Positions 45,501 through 58,300 of a DNA stretch of 64,000 nucleotides are shown here, piece after piece (position 1 is the stretch's first letter; every line of letters starts with the position of its first letter). The stretch comes from Cladopsammia gracilis (Eukaryota; Cnidaria; Anthozoa; Scleractinia; Dendrophylliidae). The position numbers and the translations under genes are program-made. Location: assembly GCA_022457155.1 (NCBI GenBank), contig JAJGOT010000020.1, positions 2,637,501 to 2,701,500 of the forward strand, given 5' to 3'. The notes under the pieces were generated by a model, which searched no databases, was not told where the DNA came from, and saw only the letters and a list, made by a program, of their open reading frames with translations.

Positions 45501-48500
45501 AATGAGGCTAGTGAGGCTTATTAACATAAATATAAAAAAGAATCACAAATCAATCGCCATTTATGAATAAGGTGTATAGCATTGCTAAGGTGGTCAGTGA
45601 AGAGGACTTGACCCAGAGACTTCAGATTACAAGTCCTGCAGTGTCCTTCCCCCTTATCCCTCGAGTGCCCTGCCTGTCCAAGAGTGTTTAGTAACTGTAA
45701 CTTGCTACTTGTTCTTTAATTTAACATTAGGTAGAAACTGGTGGTCTCTATAATCATGAAGAAGATGAAAGGTTTGGGAATGACAATGATGCTAATGATG
45801 ACATGGGACTTGACACAAGGGGACTTGTTTCTGAACACAACAAGAAAAAGAAGAAGTCCGGAGGATTTCAGTCGATGGGTAAAATTTGATTCTTTCTCCA
45901 ATCATACTAAAGCTAATAAAATTATAATGCCAAGGGGCAAAGGGGGTACTCCTTATCATTTAAGACGCCAGTAAGAATGAGCCCTGGCAATGATTATCCT
46001 CTTACACTCTAGTTGTTTAGTCCATGGGTGAGTCAGTGGGCCTGCGCTTAATATTATTATTGATGTGGGTCTCCCCAAGCCTCAGTCACTACCAAGTATT
46101 TTGCTTACAACTTATTTATACACTTGATTACGTGATATGCCCGTATTTACTTTATCAAACAAGATAATTTTGTTTGGGAGATAGGCCTTCGATAACAAAA
46201 GACCTTTTTTCTTTCATTGATTACTAATCAGCTGCCATTGGTATTTTGTGAAGCATGCCTTCAAGCATGACAATAATGTCAAAGGCTGGGAATTTTTATT
46301 TTTTGTAAGTGATACAACTACCGGTATCTGAAACAAATTTTCCCTCTGGAGACAGTCTGTTTTGTTTTTGTTTCACAAAATACTGTAAGCCATCTCTGAG
46401 GCTAAGAAACAACTACAGCATGTATCAGGCAAAACATAAAGAAGAAAGAACAATTAAAATTCTTTATCTCCTTCAGTGCTAAAAAAAAAATGAAATGTAA
46501 ACTTGCCCTTTGGGCGAGCATTCCAAGTCTTAAGTTTTGCTGGCCCAGACAAGATTTTATACATTGTTATTTCAGCTTAATTCATGAGCAGCTTGTCCAT
46601 ATCCTTGCCTATCAGGCAAGTGATCATGAGTGGGGAAAGTTACTTGCCCAACACAAAAATCTACTTGTCCCAGATGACTGTATGCAACTTTTTTCGAGCC
46701 CTGCCCCTTACCAATGCATCAAGACTGCAACTGCAGGGATGTAGCTAAGATATCCAACAGGTAGACTTTTGTTTATCACAGGTGGAAAATTTTGGTAAAA
46801 AAAGAGAAAGAGTTAAGCATACACAGTTTTCCAGGTGGGAAAAATCAAGAAAACTCAGTCTTCAGGCGGTTATTTTTTCCGTCTTCCGCCTATAATTTAC
46901 ATCCCTGAACTGTACAAATTATTTATCAAATGAATAAAGGGGTTCGTTTCAAAATAAACAGTTTGTAGTGCTGCATCAGTGATGGAGAGAAACATTAAAT
47001 ATTGGTTTTATCAACTGAGTTGATAAGGTAAATTGAAGGGGTGAGTGGAATAAAGCCCTAAGTGACTTCTGATCAACTGTTAGATTCTCCTTCCAGTTTG
47101 TCTTGTATATGCTCATGTAACAAAGGGAGAATTTGGTTTCAGATCAGGGGTCGCTTAGGACCTTATTTCAGTTTGGGATAAGGCCCTAAGTGACTCCTGA
47201 TCTCCTATCATGAGCTTTATTCCACTCACCGCTTCATTATTGGCCATCGTAAAGAGATTCAAATGTTTATGTTTTGAGTACACTGTACCAGCCCTTTGTC
47301 AGAGCGAATAGAAGGACTAGCAGTCAAAGTTTACATCAGCTGATGAATGTCTTCTTTAGGGTGGCCAATATTATCTACCTTATCAACTCGGTTGATAAAA
47401 CCAAATTTTCATATAAATTTATGCATCAAGACTGTGTTAAACTCAAGTTGAGATTTAATTTTGACTATAGTGCTTCTTGAATGCTTTTCTTTCCAGGTTT
47501 GAGTTTTCCTGTGTTCAAAGGAATTATGAAGAAAGGTTACAGACTTCCAACGCCAATTCAAAGAAAGGTATTACAGTCAAAACCGGTCTAGCATTCCAGC
47601 CTACAATATTTACTCAAAATTCTGATTTTGATTAATAATATGCTTAACAGTTGTGAGGATTTGACAGGTTTCCCAGCATTTACATACATCATCCAACAAT
47701 CATCATATTTTTTTTCTTCTCATTTCTTTCTACCAAACACTTTTTTAACCTTTGATATAATTTTCTGTAGACAATACCTGTTATCATGGATGGAAAAGAT
47801 GTGGTAGCCATGGCACGTACAGGTATAACAGGTTCTTACTTTAGAATTGAAGTCAGTGTTGTGACATGCATGTACCGTTACATAGCCAACTCAAGCTATA
47901 ACTTACTGACACATTGGGGACTGCAAACTAGTGTCTGTAGTATAGAGAGTCAGAAGTAGATAAATGTAAGATGTAGGTAAATGCCATGAAGCAACAGGAG
48001 TATTGCTACCCCTACCTCGGTGGATGGGATGCTATTGTGTCGTTATGCATAATGGAAGCAGAGGTGGCAGAGCGTTTTGAAACGCGGGGGGTATCATTGT
48101 ACACCAAGACAAACGCATAGCTATACCCCAACCCAAATTTCCCAAAATGTACTTTGCATAACGTTCATTGGCACAAGCAAATCTTAACAGTGTCCAGTGT
48201 GTCCGTAATCGATTTGTGACAATGCAGAAGTAGGCAGTTGTTCAGACGATCCTGCTTCATGGTGCTTTTTATGTAGCTCTTGAGTCGCCAGAGGGCAGAA
48301 AATGTACGCTCTGAAAAGATCATGAGACTGAATATTTTGCCAAACCAATTTTATGCTGCACTAGCGATATTTTTGGTACCAAAATGTGCGCCCCCCACCC
48401 CCCAAAAAAATTGTTTGGTGGGGCTACAGCCCCCCTTGCTCCACCGCCTATGGGGAGTAGCTTTTCAGTAAATTTCATTCATCAGGACTTTAACTCCTGT

Positions 48501-51500
48501 CTGTAAAATAACAAGGCACATCCTGTCATCCATTTTAATAGCAAGGTGCCTTCAAGACAGGAGTTGACTGTATCAGATGTATTTGACTTATGGATTTGTT
48601 TGACATAACTATAGCCCTTAAGAAAGATGTCAGTAATGTTTATTGTGTCACAAGCATAGGACAAAGAAAAAATCTGGGGACTCTCCAACAGGAATTGAAC
48701 CTATGACCTTCCGTGGATATGATACTGCCCCTTTAATTTTTTTTTTTTTAATTTTTGATTTCTCAATTTGTTGTTGTTGTTAGGTTCTGGAAAAACTGCT
48801 GCATTCTTAATACCAATGTTTGAAAGGCTAAAAACACATTCAGCTAAGGTAGAGTGTGTAACGTTATTAGTCTATATTTAACAGTAAATAATAAAATGAA
48901 AGGCTCTGTGGAAAAGTATGTGGTACAACTGGTATAAACGTTGCCCAAAACATCCCAATTTCTGCATTTTGCATGCTAATCGTTTTTATAAATTTAACAG
49001 TGATCTAATTGTTTTTGGTGTATAAAAGCTAAATTGTCAATAACTTTGCCATGAATAACTAAATTCACAATATTAAAATTAAACTCTAACCTTAACATTA
49101 TGAATGTTGAAATCTTATTTTTAGGTTGGGGCTCGAGGATTGATTCTGTCCCCCACACGCGAGTTGGCTCTTCAGACTTTGAAATTCACCAAAGAGGTAG
49201 GGAAAAGTAATAGCCAGAATGTTAATATAATACCTTTTATTTGTTATTAACTTTAATATGAGGTAATTTGATGTAGCCTTTAGCATATTACTGTAATTTA
49301 CTATTAGTAGTAGAATGTAACCAAAACAAAAATTCTCTATTAGTCTTTTGTCATATACTAGCATAATTGAAAAAGCTACAATGTATATGTACCCTTATCA
49401 AAGTTGATTTATATTTTGCAATTTAGTAAATAAATGTGATATTTTCTTTCCATCTCATTTTTGCGTAGCAATCAGCCCACTTAGCTGGCATTTGCATTTT
49501 CTATTTAAATTTGGTATCTTTTTACCACTGATTTCAATGTTATGCCACTTTTTGAATCAAAACTCCACATACTGTACAGGATACTTAATATGGGTGGAGT
49601 TAGCATTCCAGCAAGCTCTGGTTGTAGTTTGATTTTACCAAGAGTAAAATTCAATATGGCAATATACAGGAGTCACTCTACTGTAAAATGGTAACTTGTG
49701 ATCAGGCGCTTTTTTTCTGAGCACGAAAGTCGATGAAAGGGTGCTTTCCCTCCCGCACCCTTCCATTGATAGGAATCATGCCTTTGTGCTTAGTAAAAAA
49801 GAGTGCCTGATCGCAGGTTAGAAAAAAACTATGGATTGCATTGGAGACTACATGTAAATAATTATATTATATTTACTTGTTCATGTATGAGGCATCAAAA
49901 TCTTAAATATTGTAATCTACTTGAACACACTGTGGAGACATTTTTATCATCTGTTACAATCTAAAATAGTAAAATTAATGTTCTATCCATTACATGTAAT
50001 TAATAACTAATATTATTATATTTTTTATTAATTTTGTAAAATCTCAGCTTGGCAGGTTCACTGGTTTGAAGGCAGCGGTAGTGTTGGGTGGAGACAGGTC
50101 AGTGTTTGTCATAACCACATAGAGCAGTTTTCATTTGAGTGTCGTAAAACCAGAACCAAAGTAATTACTCTGATCAATTACAGCAGTCGTAAACAATCCA
50201 ATGAACCAATCAGAGCTCGAAGCAATTACATGTCGCGCCAAGCGCAGGAAAACATGTGCGAGCAAGTCACGATTGGTTTTGGTTTTACTTCTGATTGGTT
50301 GAGAAAGTGGTGCGGGATTTTTTAGCCAATCACAAAGCATAGCAATGCAAAACCAAAGCAATTGTGTAATTACCGGTACTTTCGACACTCAATTGAAAAC
50401 TGCTCTAACAAATAACTTTATGGAATAACTTACTGGATAATAATTTTTTATGTCACCCTGAAAGAAACCATAATGACTTACAGATAAAGTATGAGTAGCA
50501 GATCTGTATGGGTATTTGGAATGGCGATGCATACTTGAATGTGCTTTTATAATAAAAGAACAATAACTACAATGAATCAAGCTTATTGATATTAATATGA
50601 ATTCCTAAGTTTTGATGTACAGAATAGTAATAGGGCCTATCAGTATACTGTAGTTGGTATCAACAATGCAGTACATGTATATGATGCAGGTAAAATTTGG
50701 TCTCAGGTTAGATCCCCATTCAGCTAGTATTCAATCTAGGTTAAATGTGTACCCAGTATTTAATCAAGGTAAGTTAACCCTAACCCCAGCACAAAGCTAA
50801 CCTTAGCTAACTCTAACACAAAGCTTTGTGCAAGGCATGATGATTAGCTTTGTGCCAGGGTAAGGGTTAGCTTACCTAGATTGAATAGTTCACATTTAAC
50901 GTATGTGGTACTGTATGTGCTTGGGTTATGTATGTATTTATACTCAATTTTACAGCTCAATATTAACTTTTGGACTCACTAGCCTAGTGGTAATTTTTTT
51001 TCCATGTTTTGTCATGATAGTTTTGCCTGAAGTTCAACACTTATTTATCCAAGCCATGTTGCAATTTATTTTTTAACATCCAAAAAGTTACAGAGTAAGA
51101 GTCTTTAAGATGCAGTCAAAACCGTATTAAGAGATCAGTTGAAAAGGCCCAGGAAATTAATTCTCGATCCCTTGATGACTGTTAACCTGACCTTAATAAA
51201 TGGTTACCACAGCTCTTCTCAGAGGTCACCACTTACAGTGTATTTCCAGCAAGCCACACACAAATTTGGTTTCTCTTTTTAACAAAGTATTAAATTAAAG
51301 CACCTTTTTATAAAATAATACATTGTTATTTTCAGGATGGAAGACCAGTTTGCAGCGCTGCATGGAAACCCAGATATGTGAGTTTTTTAAGCACAAACAG
51401 ACTGTAATATTAGTAATAGTGTATGAATATTGGGTTTACCGATTTTCATTTAACTTCACTGAATTAATATTAACCATTGTTTGTAGCATTGTGGCCACTC

Positions 51501-54500
51501 CAGGGCGGTTTCTTCATGTCATGATGGAAATGGATCTGAAACTAACAGCAGTGGAATATGTGGTGTTTGATGAAGCTGACAGGTAAGAATCTAGAAGAAT
51601 GTCAGTGTGTATATTTTTTTGTAGGATGGCTTGCAACAGTTCCTGGCATTTTCCATCACTTAAATAATTTGATGGTTCAATACAACTGTACAACAATTCT
51701 TTATCAGTTGATGCTACAATAATGTATCAAACAAATGCCCAGTTTAACAAGTTATGGTCACTGTCGTGATGTAACTTGTTACCATAGTAACAGTATAACA
51801 TGTTAATGGCACCCTTAATTTTAGCTTAAAGTGCTAATAACTAAAAAATTAGCTTGGTAACCCATTTTTCATTAAAGAATTGTAATTACATGATTTATTT
51901 TAATTGTAATATAATAAATATGATGTCAGTAATATGTTTCTTAATTTTGGTTTTGTTTCAGGCTCTTTGAGATGGGATTTGCTCAACAACTTCATGAAAT
52001 CATCAACCGTCTTCCGGATTCTAGGTAAAATGTCACTTGATAATGCAGTTGTTTTTTAAAGTGCTGTCAATCACAATAATAAATGTTATTATAGTTACAT
52101 GTATTATTGTGACAAGCATTGTACGCCTGAAGATAGACACTGACAAAATGGATCAAAATTCACCAATCACAACCCATATCCCCTGTTGAATTAAGCCTCC
52201 ATATTTCCTGAGAAATTTGCTATGATATCCACAATAGTGAAAAATGAAACTGTTGGTTGAGTTGTGAACTTCAGAGTTTTTAAAAGTGCAGTTATCAGAA
52301 TGTAATTACATGTATTACAATGCGTGATATAAAATAAATAAGTAAATAAATAAATATTAAATAAATAGGTGTTGATTATCATTTTAACATTTGTAACAGC
52401 AATGTTGCATACATTGTATCATGATGCATGCACTGTACAGTATGTGCATGTATGTTTATCATTCATTTATTTGCATGTTTACAAGAATGTTTTGTTGTTT
52501 GTCTTTTCATAGGCAAACTCTTCTATTTTCTGCAACTCTACCAAAGTTGTTAGTGGATTTTACTAAAGCAGGTATTAAACATGATATCCATATTATTTAT
52601 AGCATAAGGCTGTCATTAATAGCTGACAGTCAGCTGTTATCGCTGACAACTATGGTGAAGATGACTGGTAACTCAAATTTTCAAAATGTCTAAAGGACAA
52701 CAACCATGGAAGGCTACATGTTATATGAACCCTTTTACTCACAAGAGTGCCAACACTCAAAATGCAAGAATAATCCCAAATTTCATTATATAAAATATTG
52801 AAAAACAATATTGGTACCATGTAAAAGTACTGCTGAAGTGGTTTCATTTGAATGGTCACACCATATGATTTTGTCCACAGACTCAAAAGTTAGAACAAAT
52901 GGTACCATGTAAAAGTACTGCAGGTTTCATTTGAATGGTCACACCATAGGATTTCATTAACAGACTCAAAAGTTAGAACAAATGGTACCATGCAAAATTA
53001 CTGCAGGTTTCATTTGAATGGTCACACCGTAGGATTTTGTCCACAGACTCAAAAGTTAAAACAACACTACATGTCTCCATAATTGACTCTGGGAGTGAAC
53101 GGCCAGGGTTAAGTTTGTGACCATCTTATGAACTGATTGACTAAGTAGGAGGGCGGGAGGCGGGAGGGCTCAAGGTCAGGTGTACCCACCAAGTGAAGCG
53201 AGGTCTGTGCACCATGACCACGAACCGAATATTTTCCCATCCGGCCCTACCTAACTTTATTAATAGTCAATGAGTATTTTACCATATGACCAATTTTGAG
53301 ACAAAATTGCTTGAAATTTTAACCCGCAAGGTCCTACACTTTTGTAGTAGGGACATACAGCTTGCGCAAATATGTACAGCCCTCATACGGGACTTTCATC
53401 AATGGTTTTGCACAGGAAAAGCTCTCAGGGCCATCGGTCACATGATAAATTTTCCTTATGTTTCTGCACCAGAAGGCTTAATGACAGCCCCGTTAGCAGT
53501 GGATTCTTATAAATAAATTAAATTTTCCTTAATAGTGTTAGTACATTTCCTGTGTGACTAATTTTATTGTTATAAAGCATAGAGCATTATTCTAGCTAAA
53601 CATATTGACAGAAATTTCTCTGGAATAGTTTTGCCTTTTGATCCTGAGATGCTAGAAAAATGCAGAGCTGGGAAGGATGCTTAATAAATTGAGGAGGTTT
53701 ATGTACATTTGCATTTTTTAGATGCTTTAGTTTGGGAAAGAGAGTATGGTATTAAATTGAACCTCATCACACCCAGAGTCAATCATGTAGTGTACACTGT
53801 AGTTCTAACTTTTGAATCTGTCAACAAAATCTTATGATATGACCATTCAAATGAAACCTCTTTGGCAGTACTTTTGCATGGTACCATTTGTTCTAACTTT
53901 TGAGTCTGTTGACGAAATCCTATGGTGTGACCATTCAAATGAAACCACTTCAGCAGTACTTTTGCATGGTACCATTTGTTCTAACTTTTGAGTCTGTTGA
54001 CGAAATCCTATGGTGTGACCATTCAAATGAAACCTCTTCAGCAGTACTTTTGCATGGTACCATTTGTTCTAACTTTTGAGTCTGTTGACAAAATCCTATG
54101 GTGTGACCATTCAAATGAAACCTCTTCAGCAGTACTTTTGCATAGTACCATTTGTCGTTGTTTTTTACACTATTTTACAAAAAGAAATTTCTTGAATTTT
54201 CATTTTTGGTACTCTTGGGATTAAATGTTTTTGTTGCGTTGTCATTTGCTAGGCCTGACTGACCCTGTTCTCATGAGACTGGATGTTGACTCTAAGCTAA
54301 GTGAGCAGTTAAAAGTAAGTGGTGCATACAGCTGTACATGTACATAAACGGAACTGATGGTACAATTTGTCTTTCAAAAACTCTGGGTTTTGCAAAATTT
54401 CAGTCAATTTGATGGGTCTCGCATTCTTGGTTGGTGGTGTTCTGCTGGGACACTGAAACCCTTACCCTATAACAGACCATGTTCAGCTGCATTTTGCAAT

Positions 54501-55289
54501 CCTATTCTAGACTTAGACAACAAAAATCCCTATCCTATCCCAGACTCGTTATCTTCATATCACTGATCAGTTTCCCAGTAAATGATACCCTATTCTAGAC
54601 CAAAACTCTCTGATTTCTATACCCTATCCCAGACTAAACTGTTTGAAAAACATGCCTTTCACAGTGGCACATACCCTTGTAAGTTATAATAGATATTTAA
54701 ACTTGAAGTTTTGTGGTTGGTCTTGGTCTTTTAATTTCAAAAGTCAAAGTCTTGCAAAGTCTAGAATATACCATCATCCCTATTAAGTGATACAAACAAA
54801 CAGGTAACTGTTTTAATTTCCTAGCTACAGTAAACAGCTGTTTCCATCAAATTGGTGACATTAAACTTCATGTATTAAAATTCAAAGTTGCTTATGGTGG
54901 TGAGCACTAATCAATCCAGGATGAGTACAAGTTCACATGTAGCTATCCAGCTAATTCACAGGAATGCTACTCAGAAAAGGAAACAAATATTGTAAAATGA
55001 ACATTTAACAAAGTTAGGAATCTCAACAGTTAGGAGGCAGACTAATTTACAAGCGTGGTGAGGAGTTGAACTTACTGTAGGCCCACCATGAAAGAACTGA
55101 ACCTCAGCTAGTGGTCAGAGCAAGAGTTGAATCTGGAACCTCTGGAATTGAAATCCATTACCCTAACTATTCATATTTTGTTCTTTTCTCTTAAAGCTGG
55201 CATTCTTTTCGTTGAGGTCAGATGATAAACCAGGTAACATAAACATAATTATACATGTTAAGTTTTACAGGCTAGCCTGTAAATAAAGG

Positions 55290-55321
<32 letters not shown>

Positions 55322-58300
55322 CTTTCATACACCTTCCTAACATGGATTCCTCTCTATTATGGACATTTCACTTGGTCCTGGCAGAATCCCCTCATAATGT
55401 ATTTTCTATTTAAAAAACCTCCATAATACCAGCCCCACTAAATGTCGGCCACAAAGAGGAATTCATATAAACTTAAAGGGGGCTGTGTCGCGAGGATTTG
55501 GCTGATCTTTGGCCAAAACTCTGCTATTAAAAATTATTATTGTTTTGTTTTGTTTTTGCTTTTTGTTTGTTTGTTTTTGTTATTTAAATTTCTTGTTTTT
55601 TTTTTAATGTCACAACTCCACCTATACATACACAATTCCCCCCTATTCCGAAATCGCTAGCACTAACTCCCTCCTCTCCCCATGTGATGTCCGTTGTTTT
55701 GGGGCTTGTTCGACATCATCTGACGGTGGAATATTTCCACCAATCACAGTACATTCATTTCCACTCTTGAAATTCTTATTAGGACCAACAAGCACTGTGA
55801 TTGGTGGAAATGTTCAATGGTCAGATGACGGCACGAACAAGCCCTAAAACAAAGGACATCAGACAGGGAGAGGAGGGTCAAGCCCAAATCATACCGTCCA
55901 GAAGGACGTTGGACACCTTATTGAGACTTATATAACAGAGTAACTAGTTAGCTTTCAGTTGAGGTTGGGGTAGCAGTTTATATAGTTAAATTCCGAGAAG
56001 CTAGGTGGTACAGTGGTACGGTAGGCTATGTAAGCCTAAGCCTAGCTGAGGTCTTTTTTACTCTTAAAATTTTTATTGAAAATAAAAGTGTCGACATTAC
56101 GTTATATAAGTCTCAATAAGGTGTCTGACGCCCTTCTGGACGGTATGATTTAGGCACAACTGGAGAGGAGCGAGTGAGTGCGAGCGATCTCGGACCGTCT
56201 GAGAATCAGGCTACTCAATGATCTTTTTTTTTTCAGCTGTGTTGCTGCACATTCTCCAAAACTTGATCAAACCATCTGAACAAACACTGGTATTCACAGC
56301 CACGAAGCACCATGTTGAGTACTTGAAAGAGGTACACATTTGTTTGTGTTTCTTATTTTCTTTAATTCCATCGATTTTGAAGTAACACAAACTCTAGTTG
56401 TGGATCCAGTCCGCCACTGAACTCACACAACACGGACAAAATTTTACTCGATCGATCAGCTGTTAACATTGACGCAAGATATGTGATGGTCACCTTCCTT
56501 ACCCATGAGGACAGCGTTGAAGGGAGGGGAGGGGAGGGTGGGGAGTTGGACGCAACAAGGGTGAGGGTGGGGGGGGGGGGGTCACTGAAGCGAAACGTCT
56601 AGAAGAGGGCATGGGTCCGAATGTTTTGTATCCACGAGTTGGCTCACAGGAGCCTTGATTTTCTGTTTGTTTTTAGCTGCTTGACGTTGCTGGAATAGAA
56701 AGCTCGTTTGTTTACAGCACACTGGATCAAACAGGTTAGTTGATAATAGTGAGTATTTACCGTTTTTTTGGTGGATTTCCACTGTCGCGTAATTTTTACT
56801 TGCGTACGGACGTAATTTTAGTTGACTTGTGAACGATTGAAGTTGAGCGCGGGTCAACTTTTTACGTTTCACGAGCCGTGCATAGCTCGCCTCTTCATCA
56901 TGTTATTCACGCACGTAAAGCCAACTTAAAATATGTAAGTACACTCGTAAATATTACGCGACAGAAGAAATTCAGGTAGTTAAGTCTAAAGCCGGTCGAT
57001 ATGTGGCACTAGTGCTTGTCCCAGCTACAATCCAGTGGAAGGGGGGGGGGGGGATTAGGGGGTAGGGGGTTTGGAATGAGGTAGTGGTGGGGGCAAATTT
57101 GGGGTGTACAAAACGTTGTGAAACACTTGCACGTTGTTAATTTGTTAATACTTTGTGCCATTTTTGCAGCGAGAAAGATCAACATTGGCAAGTTTCAACA
57201 CAAGAAGACTAACGTTATGGTGGTCACTGACGTGGCTGTAAGTGGCAGAGGATGAATTCTCCCTTTCTTATATAAATTCCTTTTCTTCTATACTTTCACA
57301 AGGTGCCAGCCTGTGTGGTATTTCGCCGGGGGGAGGTTACGATTAGACGAGAACCTGTGTCAGCGTAGCAGATTATAAAAAGTGGCTGAATTTTTGTCAT
57401 AAATGTTAGGACTAAGCTAGTAGTCTTTCTTTTCTCGCGCGCCCGTCTCGCCCTCAGTTTCGCGCGGCCATTTTCAGCTCGCCAATGTTTTTTCGTTTCT
57501 CGCTAAACGGACTAAGCTGGGAAAGAGGGACTGCTCGTAGTCTGCAATAAACTCCGACCGAGAGATTGCAGCGTGTAAATGTTCTTCAAGACGAAAATTT
57601 CTTGAAATTCGTGTTTGTAACGATATTTTATTTGGACCATTTGTTAGTTGTTACCAAGGTGAATGGAGCCGAATCATTTTGAAAGAGACTAAATCATTTG
57701 TAATGTAATCTAAATCGGGAGTAAAATATACCTACCACGCAAGACAACTAGTGACGTTATTATGTGGAAAGATTGAAGAGTTTTCCTCGGTCATAGTATT
57801 ACCCTTTAACAAAACATCCTCGTTCAGCGCTTATTATAAACTTCTCTGTACATTTATCTAGACTGTGAACTGTCAAAACAAGCTTACGGTAGTCATCTTT
57901 ATATAATAACGTGCTTTATTCGCCAAAGTGGAGATGAATAGTGGTTTTACCAAACCAGTGGATATATCCAGCCAAAAAAAGTTCTTTAAACCTACCAAAT
58001 GGGGAAAAAGCGCGAAATCTAGAACAATGCCTGGAAGTGAATAGCTAATACTGTGTTTGAATAGCCAATCAGAGCGCGCGAAATTATACACTGGTCTGGT
58101 ATATACTAATGACCAATATTCGCATGTGTTTCACACCAGGCCCGTGGTATTGATATCCCCATGTTGGACAATGTGATTAACTACAACTTTCCAGCCAAAC
58201 CTAAGCTTTTTATTCACAGAGTGGGTAAGTAAGTAATGTTGAAAGTTTATTTATTCCATTCTTTGGAAATTAAAGTTACGTTTATAAGACGTCCTTCTTG

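Noticed and set aside
45590..45680. Possible tRNA-like sequence (AAGGTGGTCAGTGAAGAGGA...)
   Set aside because: No box B with usable spacing and no cloverleaf pairing.
55090..55190. Possible SINE with a tRNA-like GAGTTGAATCTGGAACC segment
   Set aside because: Only one weak box-B-like match; no second box or tail.
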